Shown: in pieces, positions 43,513-56,022 of the stretch
Layout: every line of letters starts with the position of its first letter
How positions within the stretch are numbered: position 1 is the first letter of the stretch
Source of the DNA: Elymus sibiricus
Taxonomy: Eukaryota > Streptophyta > Magnoliopsida > Poales > Poaceae
Length of the DNA: 64,000 nt
Assembly: GCA_039707655.1 (NCBI GenBank)
Contig: CM077673.1
Location: 9,372,001-9,436,000, forward strand
Reading direction: 5' to 3'
Translations under genes and position numbers: made by a program
The notes under the pieces: generated by a model
What the model was told of the DNA's origin: nothing
Database searches by the model: none
What the model saw: only the letters and a program-made list of their open reading frames with translations

Positions 43513-44190
43513 TGTTATTCGAAAATTCTCCGGTTTCATGTTACTTGAAAGAAGTTTGTTAATAAGACTTGATCAACCTTGTTAATGAATTCCTTTTGAC
43601 GGGCATGAGATGGATGAATTTAGAAAGCACAACCTTCTGTACCCAACTTTTACTTTCTGTTGTTTAGAATAAATAAAGAAAAAATACTATTATACTTCTG
43701 TTTTCTGAATTATCCGTACAACAAAAAAATGACCTGGAAATAAAAGTTCTCCAAATGCCCCCCAGGGCGCGCCCTAGTGGCTTGTGGGTCCCACGTGCCC
43801 CCCTCACTTATTCCAGCACCCATCCACTCCGTCCTCCTCCATAAAAAATCCCACCATTGCTCAAACCCGTGTCTTAGCTCATCTTGCTGCCATTTTCGAT
43901 CTCCTTGTGCAAAGCTCCATTTGCAAAACTGTTTTGGGGGATTATTCTTCGGTATGTGACTCCTCCAATGGTCCAATTAGTTTTTGTTCTAGTGCTTTAT
44001 ATATTGCAAATTTTTGCTGCTGTGGTGACCTTGTTCTTGAGCTTGCATGTCAAATTTATATGGTCCCAAGTAGTTTTGATGCATGATATAGCCTCTAGGC
44101 ACTTATGGGAGTAGTTGCTTTAAATCTTGTTGAGTTTTGTTCATTTTTATTTTGAGACACTAAAATTTTAGAAATTTTTCAGAGGAAGGA
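43513..44190. other. Internal non-coding spacer of element A
   Basis: This stretch between the two ORFs of element A carries a GC-rich patch (cagggcgcgccctagtggct near 43762) and an intron-like T-rich run ending ttttcag at 44175-44181, just before the second ORF. The ATG at 44191 lies 9 bases after that AG, so the second ORF may be expressed from a spliced or subgenomic RNA; this is inference. Confidence 0.4.
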
Positions 44191-44709
44191 ATGTTTAGGA
44201 AGATATACCAAGGTGGTTCCTCGAGGAAGGAAGCCCCAAGGCTCGCGATACGTGAGCCGGACCTTGAACCACCAAGAGAAGCTCAGGTACGGCCTTGCGA
44301 ATGGCCATTGGATCAATTCATGGTTCATGCAGTTTTCAAGGATGAACTTTATGCATACGTACAAAATGCCGGCCTTGAGGATTTCGTGTCAGATAAGTGT
44401 CGGCAGTACTATCACCTCACTGATTCATTTGTGCGAAGATTTAAATTTACATCCCACCGCAATACTCATTCTGTCCTGTTTGATATTTATGATAAATCAT
44501 ATACCATGGACCTAGAAGATTTTAATGATGCATGCAAAATCCCACAATGGGGCATTCATAGTGAGCCTCGCAAAACTGAATTTAACGATTTTCTTGCTAG
44601 CATCACTGAGGGAGAGACTAGAAATAACACACAAGCTACCATAGGGAGCATTCATTTTCCTGCCATACACTATTTTGCTCTCTTTATAGGTAGATGCATT
44701 AACGGTAAA

Positions 44710-46269
44710 TGATACGTCTCCAACGTATCTATAATTTTTGATTGTTCCATGCTAGTATATTATCTATTTTGGATGTTTTATCTGCATTAATATGCTATTT
44801 TATATTATTTTTTGGGACTAACCTATTAACCTAGTGCCCAGTGCCAGTTTCTGTTTTTTCCTTGTTTTTGAGTAATTGCAGAAAAGGAATATCAAACGGA
44901 GCCCAAACGGAATAAAATTTTACGCTGATTTTTCTTGGACCAGAAGGAACCCAGGAGGCTTGGAGAAGAGGCCAGAAGACCTACGGGTGGGCCACAAGCC
45001 ACCAGGGCGCGCCCCTGGGGGGGCGCCCCCTGGCTTGTGGGCCCCCCGTAGCTCCTCCAACCCTAATTCTTCTCCTATAAATTCAGAAATATTCCCCCAA
45101 TACCAAAAAGAGCCATGATAATACTTTTCCGCCGCCGCAAGCCTCTGTTCCTGTGAGATCCCATCTTGGGGCCTTTTCCGGTAATCTGTCGGAGGGGGAT
45201 TCGATCACGGAGGGCATCTACATCAACACCATTGCCCTTCTGATGATGCGTGAGTAGTTCACCTTAGACCTTCGGGTCCATAGCTAGTAGCTAGATGGCT
45301 TCTTCTCTCTCTATGATCTTCAATACCATGTTCTCCATGATCTTCATGGAGATCTATCCGATGTAATACTCTTTTGCGGTGTGTTTGTCGAGATCCGATG
45401 AATTGTGGATTTATGATCAGATTATCTATGAATATTATTTGAATCTTCTCTGAATTCTTATATGCATGATTTCATATCTTTGCACGTCTCTTCGAGATAT
45501 TGGTTTGGTTTAGCCAACTAGATTGGTAATTCTTGCAATGGGAGAAGTGCTTAGTTTCGGGTTCAATCTTGCGGTGTCCTCACCCAGTGACAAAGTAGGG
45601 GTAGCGAGGCACGTATTTGTATTGTTGCCATCAAGGATAAAAAGATGGGGTTTTCATCATATTGCTTGAGTTTATCCCTCTACATCATGTCATCTTACTT
45701 AATGCGTTACTCTGTTCTTCATGAACTTAATACTCTAGATGCAGGCAGGAGTCGGTCGATGTGTGGAGTAATAGTAGTAGATGCAGAATCGTTTCGGTCT
45801 ACTTGATACGGACGTGATGCCTATATGCATAATCATTGCCTTGGATATCGTCATAACTATGCGCTTTTCTATCAATTGCTCGACAGTAATTTGTCCACCC
45901 ACCATATTATTTTCCTTCAAGAGAGAAGCCTCTAGTGAAACCTATGGCCCCCGGGTCTATTTTCCATATTATATTTTCAGATCTATAAACCAAAAATACC
46001 TTGCTACAATTTTATTTACTTTTATTTAGTTTTACTTTTAGTAATCTTTTATATCTATCTCTATCAGATCTCATCCTTGCAAGTAACCGTGAAGGGATTG
46101 ACAACCCCTTTATAGCGTTGGGTGCAAGTGTTTGATTGTTTGTGTAGGTGCATGTACCTCCTACTGGATTGATACCTTGGTTCTCAACAACTGAGGGAAA
46201 TACTTATCTACTTTGCTGCATCACCCTTTCCTCTTCAAGGGAAAACCAACGCAAGCTCAAGAAGTAGCA
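44710..46269 (+). repeat. Left LTR of element B
   Basis: Starts TGATACGTCTCCAACGTATC and ends caagctcaagaagtagca. The twin 61- and 82-codon frames seen at 45735-46029 recur in the right LTR only because the LTRs are copies. Confidence 0.92.
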
Positions 46270-46573
46270 AGAAGGATTTCTGGCGCCGTTGCCGGGGAGG
46301 ATACATAGCAAGTCAAGACAAGAACTCTCCCGTCAACTTGCCAATTTTTGGCGTGGTTGTCGGAAAGATCTACATCAAGCCTACCAAGTACCCATCACAA
46401 ACTCATCTCTTGCATTTACATTATTTGCCATTTGCCTCTCGTTTTCCTCTCCCCCACTTCTAAAACGATTTTCAGAAAAAACCAAAAAGATTTGCCTTTT
46501 TATTCGCCCTTCTTTCGTTCGCCTTTTCGTTTGCTTTTTGTTTGCTTGTGTGTTAGATCGTTTGCTCGTCTTT

Positions 46574-47713
46574 ATGGCTCAACCCAAAAGCTTTGGTCCT
46601 TATCTTAGGAAGTTGGAAGATATTAAGAATAATGCTAAAAGTTTCATGTCGCTCCAATTTGACCACAATAGTTTCTTTAGAAACGAGCTTAAAGAACAAA
46701 AGGCTATGCTGGAATACATGAATAAAGAAATTGATGATATGTCTAAGGAGTTTTATGGTTTGAAATCTTAGTTTGCTCATCTTGAGAATTTAGTAGGCCA
46801 AATTTCTGATAAACAAGCTACCTTAGTCAATAAAATGGCCGTGAAGCCAGAATCTTTAAATAATTGTGAAGATCTTAAAGTGATTGATGTGACTCCTATT
46901 GAATCTTTGTTTTCTAATATAAATCTTGATAAAGATGGGACTGGAGATAAGTCAACTTTAGTTAAAAGTCGTCCCAATGATTCAGAGTTTATAGATCTTA
47001 ATGCTAAAATTGATAAAAGTGGGATTGAAGAGGTCAAAACTTTAAATAGCAATGAACCCACTCTTTTGGATTTCAAGGACTTTAATTATGATAGTTGTTC
47101 TTTGATTGATTGTATTTCCTTGTTGCAATCCATGTTGAATTCTCCACATGCTTATAATCAAAATAAAGCTTTTACTAAGCATATCATTGATGCTATGATG
47201 AAATCTTTTGAAGAAAAACTTGAGTTGGAAGTTTCTATACCTAGAAAGCTTTATGATGAGTGGGAACCTACTATTAAGATTAAAATTAAAGATTATGAGT
47301 GCCATGCTTTGTGTGATTTGGGTGCTAGCGTTTCCACGATTCCGAAAACTTTATGTGAGGTGCTAGGTTTCCATGAACTTGATGATTGCTCTTTAAATTT
47401 GCATCTAGCGGATTCCACTATTAAGAAACCTATGGGAAGGATTAATGATGTTCTTATTGTTGCAAATAGGAATTATGTGCCCGTAGATTTCATTGTTCTT
47501 GATATAGATTGCAATCCTACATGTCCTATTATTCTTGGTAGACCTTTCCTTAGAACGATCGGAGCAATTATTGATATGAAAGAAGGAAACATTGGATTCC
47601 AATTTCCGTTAAGGAAAGGCATGGAACACTTTCCTAGAAAGAAAATTAAATTACCTTATGAATCTGTTATGAGAGCTACTTATGGATTGCATACCAAAGA
47701 TGACTATACCTAG
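46574..47713 (+). pseudogene. Protease-like ORF of element B with an in-frame stop
   Basis: The frame from ATG 46574 (MAQPKSFGPYLRKLEDI) carries a coiled-coil-like stretch (FRNELKEQKAMLEYMNKEID) and meets TAG at 46769-46771. It continues without shift to 47713, giving 379 codons if the stop is disregarded (CAG to TAG fits). The second part has the retropepsin-like words HALCDLGASVSTIPKTLCEV and ILGRPFLRTIGAIIDMKEG; the catalytic triplet reads D-L-G rather than D-T/S-G, as in gag-linked protease-like domains of this group. No gag nucleocapsid zinc finger or polymerase is present. Confidence 0.78.
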
Positions 47714-50548
47714 ATCTATTGCGTTATGCCTAGCTAGGGTCGTTAAACAATAGCGCTTGTTGGGAGGCAACCCAATTTTATTTTATTTTATGTTTTTTAG
47801 TTTCTGTTATTGAGTGATTTACACATTATTACCTCTGTAGTAATTGTGTTTTAGTGTTCTAATTAGTGTTTGAGCCAAGTAAGACCTTTGGGATGGTCTA
47901 CGGTGATTGTTGATTTGATCTTGCTGAAAAACAGAAACTTTTGCGCTCAGTACAGGAATTTTATAAATTCACCAGAGCGTCGAATAAGTCTGAAATTTTT
48001 ACACAAGATTTATATACAAATTTCCCAGATTTTTCTATTTTTTCAGAATTTTTGGAGCTACATAAGTATTCTAAGTTTACAGATTGCTACAGACTGTTCT
48101 GTTTTTGACAGATTCTGTTTTCTTTGTGTTGTTTGCTTATTTTAATGTATCTATGGGTTGTATCGGGGGGTATGAACCATGGAGAAGTTGGAATACAGTA
48201 GATATTACACCAATATAAATAAATAATGAGTTCACAACAGTACCTAAAGTGGTGATTTATTTTTCTTATACTAACGGATCTCACGAGTTTTCTGTTGAGT
48301 TTTGTGTTGTGAAGTTTTCAAGTTTTGGGTAAAGATTTGATGGACTATTGAATAAGGAGTGACAAGAGCCTAAGCTTGGGGATGCCCAAGGAACCCCAAG
48401 GAATATTCAAGGATACCAAAGAGCCTAAGCTTGGGGATGCCCCGGAAGGCATCCCCTCTTTCGTCTTCAATCCATCGGTAAATTTACTTGAGGCTATATT
48501 TTTATTCACCACATGATATGTGTTTTGCTTGGAGCGTCTTGTATGATATGAGTCTTTGATTTTTAGTTTGCCACAATCATACTTGCTGCACACATCTTTT
48601 GAGAGGGACACACATGAATCGTGAATTTATTAGAATACTCTATGTGCTTCACTTATATCTTTTGAGCTAGGCAATTTTGCTCTAGTGCTTCACTTATATC
48701 TTTTTAGAGCACGGTGGTGTTTTATTTTATAGAAATAATTGAACTCTAGTACCTCACTTATATTATTTTGAGAGTCTTTAAACAGCATGGTAATTGGTTT
48801 AGGTTATGAATTTAGTCCTAATATAATGGGCATCCAAGAGGGATATAATAAAAACTTTCATATAAAGTGCATTGAATACTATGAGAAGTTTGATTCCTTG
48901 CATATAGTTTTGAGATATAAAGATGGTGATATTAGAGTCATGCTAGTGGGTAATTGTGGATTGGTATAAATACTTGTGTTAAAATTTTGTGATTCCCGTA
49001 GCATGCACGTATGGTGAACCGTTATGTAACGAAGTCGGAGCATGATTTGTTTATTGATTGTCATCCTTTGTGTGAGGGTCGGGAGTGCGCGATGGTTAAC
49101 TCCTACCAACCTCTCCCCTAGGAGCATGCGTCTAATACTTTGCTTTGATAACTAATAGACTTTTGCAATAAGTATGTGAGTTCTTTATGACTAATGTGAG
49201 TCCATGGATTATACGCACTCTCACCCTTCCACCATTGCTAGCCTCTCTAGTACCGCGCAACTTTTGCCGGTGCATTAAACCCACCATATACCCTTCCTCA
49301 AAACAGCCACCATACCTACCTATTATGGCATTTCCATAGCCATTCCGAGATATATTTCCATGCAACTTCCACCGTTCCGTTTATTATGACACGCACCATC
49401 ATTTTCATATTGCTTTGCATGATCGTAAGATAGCTAGCATGATGTTTTCATGGCTTGTCCGTTTTTTGATGTCATTTGCTATGCTAGATCGTTGCACATC
49501 CCGGTACACCGTCGGAGGCATTCAAATAGAGTCATATTTTGTTCTAAGTATCGAGTTGTAATTCTTGAGTTGTAAGTAAATAAAAGTGTGATGATCATCA
49601 TTATTAGAGCATTGTCCCATGAGAGGAAATGATGATGGAAGTTATGATTCCCTCACAAGTTGGGATGAGTCTCCGGACTTTACAAATAATAAAAGAGGCC
49701 AATGAAGCCCAAATAAAAAAAAGAGGCAAAAAATGCCCACCCAAAAAAATGAGAGAAAAGAGAGAAGGGACAATGCTACTATGTTTTTTTCCACACTTGT
49801 GCTTCAAAGTAGCACCATGATCTTCATGATAGAGAGTCTCCTATTTTGTCACTTTCATATACTAGTGGGAATTTTTCATTATATAACTTGGCTTGTATAT
49901 TCCAATGATGGGCTTCCTCAAATTACCCTAGGTCTTCGTAAGCAAGCGAGTTGGATGCACACCCACTTAGTTTCTTTTTGAGCTTTCATACACTTATAGC
50001 TCTAGTGCATCCGTTGCATGGCAATCCCTACTCACTCACATTGATATCTATTGATGGGCATCTCCATAGCCCGTTGATATGCCTAGTTGATGTGAGATCA
50101 TCTTCTCCTTTTCCTTACAACCTCCACCATATTCTATTCCACCTATAGTGTTATATCCATGGCTCACGCTCATGTATTGCGTGAAATTTGAAAAGGTTTG
50201 AGAACATAAAAAGTGTGAAACAATTTCTTGACTTGTCATCGGGGTTGTGCATGATTTAAATACTTTGTGTGGGGAAGATGGAGCATAGCCAGACCATATG
50301 ATTTTGTAGGGATAACTTTCTTTGGCCATGTTATTTTGAAAAGACACGATTGCTTTGTTAGTATGCTTGAAGTATTATTGTTTTTATGTCAATATTAAAC
50401 TTTTGTTTTGAATCTTATGGATCTAAACATTCATGCCACAATAAAGAATATTACATGGATAAATATGTTAGGTAGCATTCCACATCAAAAATTCTGTTTT
50501 TATCATTTACCTACTCGAGGACGAGCAGGAATTAAGCTTGGGGATGCT
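47714..50548. other. Internal non-coding region of element B
   Basis: 2.8 kb without sustained frames. It has gcctaagcttggggatgccc twice (48369 and 48423), a word related to the polypurine tract at the 3' end. Non-autonomous Gypsy elements often keep such spacer in place of pol. Confidence 0.6.
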
Positions 50549-52111
50549 TGATACGTCTCCAACGTATCTATAATTTTCGATTGTTCCATGCTATTATATT
50601 ATCTATTTTGGATGTTTTATATGCATTAATATGCTATTTTATATTTTTTTTTGGGACTAACCTATTAACCTAGTGCCCAGTGCCAGTTTCTATTTTTTCC
50701 TTGTTTTTGAGTATTGCAGAAAAGGAATATCAAACGGAGCCCAAACGGAATAAAATTCTACACTGATTTTTCTTGGACCAGAAGGAACCCAGGAGGCTTG
50801 GAGAAGAGGCCAGAAGACCTACGGGTGGGCCACAAGCCACCAGGGCGCACCCCCCTGGCTTGTGGGCCCCCCGTAGCTCCTCCAACCCTAATTCTTCGCC
50901 TATAAATTAAGAAATATTCCCCCAATTACAAAAAGAGCCACGATAATACTTTTCCACCGCCGCAAGCCTCTGTTCCCGTGAGATCCCATCTTGGGGCCTG
51001 TTCCGGTAATCTGTCGGAGGGGGATTCGATCACGGAGGGCATCTACATCAACACCATTGCCCTTCCGATGATGCGTGAGTAGTTCACCTCAGACCTTCGG
51101 GTCCATAGCTAGTAGCTAGATGGCTTCTTCTCTCTCTATGATCTTCAATACCACGTTCTCCATGATCTTCATGGAGATCTATCCGATGTAATACTCTTTT
51201 GCGGTGTGTTTGTCGAGATCCGATGAATTGTGGATTTACGATCAGATTATCTATGAATATTATTTGAATCTTCTCTGAATTCTTATATGCACGATTTCAT
51301 ATCTTTGCAAGTCTCTTCGAGTTATTGGTTTGGTTTGGCCAACTAGATTGGTAATTCTTGTAATGGGAGAAGTGCTTAGTTTTGGGTTCAATCTTGCGGT
51401 GTCCTCACCCAGTGACAAAGTAGGGGTAGCGAGGCACGTATTTGTATTGTTGCCATCAAGGATAAAAAGATGGAGTTTTCATCATATTGCTTGAGTTTAT
51501 CCCTCTACATCATGTCATCTTACTTAATGCGTTACTCTGTTCTTCATGAACTTAATACTCTAGATGCATGCAGGAGTCGGTCGATGTGTGGAGTAATAGT
51601 AGTAGATGCAGAATCGTTTCGGTCTACTTGATATGGACGTGATGCCAATATGCATAATCATTGCCTTGGATATTGTCATAACTATGCGCTTTTCTATCAA
51701 TTGCTCGACAGTAATTTGTCCACCCACCATATTATTTTCCTTCAAGAGAGAAGCCTCTAGTGAAACCTATGGCCCCCGGGTCTATTTTCCATATTATATT
51801 TTCAGATCTATAAACCAAAAATACCTTGCTGCAATTTTATTTACTTTTATTTAGTTTTACTTTTAGTAATCTTTTATATCTATCTCTATCAGATCTCATC
51901 CTTACAAGTAACCGTGAAGGGATTGACAACCCCTTCATAGCGTTGGGTGCAAGTGTTTGATTGTTTGTGTAGGTGCATAGATTGGGGCCTTGCTTGTACC
52001 TCCTACTGGATTGATACCTTGGTTCTCAATAACTGAGGGAAATACTTATCTACTTTGCTGCATCACCCTTTCCTCTTCAAGGGAAAACCAACGCAAGATC
52101 AAGAAGTAGCA
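50549..52111 (+). repeat. Right LTR of element B
   Basis: Starts TGATACGTCTCCAACGTATC and ends cgcaagatcaagaagtagca. See element B. Confidence 0.92.
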
Positions 52112-52611
52112 GTAAACATAATCATTGCCACCTTTGTGCATCAGATCTTAGTATCCTCAAGTGTGCGGTAATGGATGATAAACGATATAACTTGGGGGCT
52201 ATTATTGCTAGGAGGTGCTAAGGATGGAGATTTCTTTGGTGGGATTTATGCCACCCGGTTAGCTAATTATCTGGGGTACCCATAAGGGGGAATGATATTG
52301 AGTTACCACCTGCTTTTCTTGATTATAATGCTATGGTACGCTACCAGTTTCTTTTGAGGAACGAACAGTCCCTCCTTTACCGACTAATCTTTGACAGACA
52401 GCGTGCTGTCCATATTACCCTTCCTGCTCCTGCTTTCTTTAACTTTCAGGTAAAACGGAGATATTTTATAACTAGAGAGGAGGCGAACAAGTATGAGAGA
52501 GAGGTGGAGGCCGCTCGCCTCCATGCTGCAGCCCTTCAGGCAGTAGCTACCGCATCCCAGTATGTACCCGACTATAACTTTGGGTATCCACCAGGCCAGC
52601 CGTGGCCATAG

Positions 52612-54656
52612 ACGAACTTAGGCCAAAAGTCTAAGCTTGGGGGAGTACGTATTTCTCACCGACATTACATTCATGTTCACACACTCATTCCAGTTGTCGG
52701 TGTTCATACTTTTTCATTGCATTATCCATGTTAGTTTATTTCTTTTTCTCGCTTTCTTCTTGTATGTCAGAAAAACCTTAAGAAAACAAAAAAAATAGCT
52801 CTAGTTTTACTTTCTAGTATGTTTAGTTGTAGTATTAAAAGAAAACCCAAAAAGATTTCTCGTTCTTCTTTTGCTTGTTGGGAGCTTTCCCGTGTAAATA
52901 GTTTTTCTTGTTCTTGTTTTGAAATTCTTTTCTTTGGGTCGAGAGGAGAAGACCACGATGAAAATATTGAGTGGCTCTCATATGCATTGTTTATCTTACA
53001 GAGAGCCCATATTACCTTGTCTTCTTCTTTAAATAATTGTTTGCAGATTCCAGCTTAGTCCAATGCACGTGCACTCTTATTATTATTCACACCGTTCGGT
53101 CGTGCAAGTGAAAGGCAATAATGACGATATATGATGAAGTGATTGAGATGGAGAAAAGCTGGTACGAACTCGACCTATTTTTGTTTTTGTAAATATGATT
53201 AGCTCATTGTTCTGGATTCGGCTCATTATGGATGAAACATGTTTGCAATGACAATTAGAGATTATAGTTACTCATGCCATGCTTAATTAGCTAAGAGTGT
53301 ATAATGGTTTGTCTTGAGTGCCAACATGCATTTTAAAATGGTTGTGATGTAGTATGATAGGATGGTATCCTCCTTTGAATGATTCAAGTGGCTTGACTTG
53401 GCACATGTTCACGCATGTAGTTGAAACAAAATCAACATAGTCTCCACGATATTTATGTTCATGGTGATTTATATCCTACTCATGCTTGCATTCAATGTTG
53501 GTTAATCTCAAGGCATGTTTATGACTGTTGTTGCTCTCTAGTTGGTCGCTTCCCAGTCTCTTGCTAGCCTTCACTTGTACTAAGCGGGAATGCTGCTTGT
53601 GCATCCACTTCCTTAAACCCAAAGTTGTTCCATATGAGTCCACCATACCAACCTATATGCGGTATTTACCCGCCGTTCCAAGTAAATTTGCATGTGCCAA
53701 ACTCAAAACCTTCAAATAATATTCTGTTTTGTATGCCCGAATCGCTCATGTAGTGACTAGGGGCTGGCGGTATCTTCCATGCTAGGTGGGTTATTCTCAC
53801 GATGAGTGTTTATTCACTTGTCATTCACGAGAAAGTGGCTGGTAATCGGGATGCCCAGTTCCATGCTCAAAAATCAAATCAAAATATAATGAAACAAAAC
53901 TCCCCTAGGATTGTTGTTTGTATGGACGGTACCCGTGGATTCGGCTAGCCGTGGAGTGTGTTTGATTGGTGGAGGGGGGGGGGGGTAAAAACTTTATCAT
54001 TTTGTTTGGGAACCGCCTATAATGTATCTAGCATGGAAGATACCGAGATCTCTTGGTTGTTAAGTTGACAATGAAAGCATACCACTCAAAATTTTATTCA
54101 TCTCTGTTTTAAAAGCTCGAGCTCTGGCACCTCTGCAAATCCCTGCTTCCCTCTGCGAAGGGCCTATCTATTTACTTTATTGCTGAGTCATCATCCTCTT
54201 ATACAAAGCACCAGTTAGAGAGTACCACTATCATTTGTATGCTTTGTTATTAATTGATATTGAGTATGACTGTGACTGGATCTCTTTTACCATGAATTAC
54301 AATGTCTAGTTAGTCCTTGATCTTCAGGGGTGCTCTGCATTTATGTTTTGCGGTCTCAGAAAGGGCTAGCGAGATACCATTTTGTTATATCATATCATGA
54401 TTGTTTTGAAAAGTGTTGTAATCCGAGACTTATTATTATTGCTCGCTAGTTGATTATGCCATTGATATGAGTAAATGTGAGACCTAAATGTTATTGTGAA
54501 TATGGTTAGTTCATAATCTTTGCTGAAAGCCTGAATGCTGGCTATACATATTTGCAACAACAAGATCAAACCGAGTTTGTAAAAGTTTTTCTTTGTCACT
54601 TTCAGTTTGTCAACTGAATTGCTTGAGGACAAGCAATGGGTTAAGCTTGGGGGAGT
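52612..54656. other. 3' internal region of element A up to the polypurine tract
   Basis: Non-coding. Two polypurine-like words (ctaagcttgggggagtac at 52631 and gttaagcttgggggagt at 54640) bracket it, the second directly before the right LTR. Confidence 0.6.
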
Positions 54657-56022
54657 TGATACGTCTCCATCGTATCTACTTTTCCAAACTCTTTTGCCCT
54701 TGTTTTGGACTCTAATTTGCATGATTTGAATGGAACTAACCCGGACTGACGCTGTTTTCAGCAGAATTGCCTTGGTGTTATTTTTGTGTAGAAATAAAAG
54801 TTCTCGGATTGACCTGAAAATTTACGGAGAATATTTTTGGAATTAATAAAAAATATTGCCGAAAGAATCAACCAGAGGGGGTCCACCCATTGGCCACAAG
54901 CCAGGGGGGCGCCCCCCCTAGGGCGCGCCCTGGCGGCTTGTGGGTCCCACAGACCTCCTCCGACCCTAATTCCAACTCTATATATTCACATCCGTGGAGA
55001 AAAAAAGGAGAGGAGAAGAGTTCATCGCGTTTCACGATACGGAGCCACCGCCACCTCCTGTTCTTCCTCGGGAGGGCAGATCTGGAGTCCGTTTTGGGCT
55101 CCGGAGAGAGGAAATCGACGCCGTCGTCATCACCAACCATCCTCCATCACCAATTTCATGATGCTCACTGCCGTGCGTGAGTAATTCCATCGTAGGCTTG
55201 CTGGACGGTGATGGGTTGGATGAGATTTACGATGCAATCACTATGTTCTGAGATTGATGTTGCTATGACTTTGCTATGCTTAATGCTTGTCACTAGGGCC
55301 CGAGTGCCATGATTTCAGATCTGAACCTGTTATGTTTCCATGAATATATATGTGTTCTTGATCCCATCTTGCAAGTTGTAGACACCTATTATGTGTTATG
55401 ATTCGCATATCCCAAGGTGACAATAATTGGGATTCTTTCCGGTGATTTCCATAGTTTGAGGAGCTCATGTATTCACTAAGTGCTAATGCTTTGGTCCGAT
55501 TCTCTATTAAAAGGAGGCCTTAATATCCCTTAGTTTCCATTAGGACCCCGCTGCCACGGGAGGGTAGGACAAAAGATGTCATACAAGTTCTTTTCCATAA
55601 GCACGTATGACTATATACGGAATACATGCCTACATTACATTGATGAATTGGAGCTAGTTCTGTGTCACCCTAGGTTATAACTGTTGCATGATGAATGCCA
55701 TCCGACATAATTATCCATCACTGATCCATTGCCTACGAGATTTTCACATATTGATCTTTGCTAAGTTACTTTTCCGTTGCTACTGTTACAATCACTACAA
55801 AACTGCTACTGTCACTTTTGCCATCGTTACCGTTACTTCCATACTACTTTGCTACTAAATATTTTGCTGCAGATATTAAGTCTTTCAGGTGTGGTTGAAT
55901 TGACAACTCAGCTGCTAATACTTGAGAATATTCTTTGGCTCCCCTTGTGTCGAATCAATAAATTTGGGCTGAATACTCTACCCTCGAAAACTGTTGCGAT
56001 CCCCTATACTTGTGGGTTATCA
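54657..56022 (+). repeat. Right LTR of element A
   Basis: Starts TGATACGTCTCCATCGTATC and ends acttgtgggttatca. It lacks about 34 bp present in the left LTR (after gatgcaatc, 55240), with atc microhomology at the junction. Confidence 0.92.

Larger units (their letters stand above)
44710..52111 (+). mobile_element. Athila-type Gypsy LTR retrotransposon B (non-autonomous)
   Basis: 7,402 bp with perfect duplication GTAAA (44705-44709 and 52112-52116). Left LTR 44710-46269 (1,560 bp), right LTR 50549-52111 (1,563 bp), TG...CA. Primer site 46281-46298 (TGGCGCCGTTGCCGGGGA, tRNA-Asp, perfect); polypurine-like aattaagcttggggatgc just before 50549. The LTRs differ at roughly 3% over the first 240 bp by eye, plus indels (a 17-bp insertion in the right copy near 51975 and a shorter GC-rich patch near 50845). 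It has a coiled-coil/protease-like ORF only. The family name within the Fatima/Sabrina/WHAM group was not determined. Confidence 0.93.
44191..52611 (+). pseudogene. Athila ORF-1-like ORF of element A, interrupted by element B
   Basis: The first part, 44191-44709 (173 codons), has FKFTSHRNTHSVLFDIYDKS, a long acidic helix-like region and IHFPAIHYFALFIGRCINGK, the conserved FPxIHYFA block of the Athila ORF-1 family. Element B enters exactly after codon 173 (duplication GTAAA). The frame resumes at 52117 and stops at TAA 52219-52221; a shifted frame then carries the remaining homologous part (RYQFLLRNEQSLLYRLIFDR, FFNFQVKRRYFITREEA) to TAG-type stop at 52609-52611. So the ORF had its own frameshift as well as the insertion. 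The function of this family is not established; it is often the main ORF of non-autonomous Athila relatives. Confidence 0.8.
36468..56022 (+). mobile_element. Athila-type Gypsy LTR retrotransposon A (non-autonomous, with nested inserts)
   Basis: TSD ATCAG at 36463-36467 and 56023-56027. The left LTR is 36468-37867 (1,400 bp) and the right LTR 54657-56022 (1,366 bp), both TG...CA, differing at roughly 2% over the first 350 bp by eye plus a 34-bp deletion in the right copy near 55240. The primer site is 37879-37896 and the polypurine tract is about 54643-54656. After removing the Copia solo LTR and element B, the element is about 9.3 kb. It has a gag/protease-like ORF and an Athila ORF-1-like ORF but no reverse transcriptase, RNase H or integrase, so it depends on a partner. 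Confidence 0.93.

Noticed and set aside
45735..51854. Duplicate small frames at 45735-46029 and 51560-51854
   Set aside because: They are the same LTR sequence present in both LTRs of element B, with no sign of coding.
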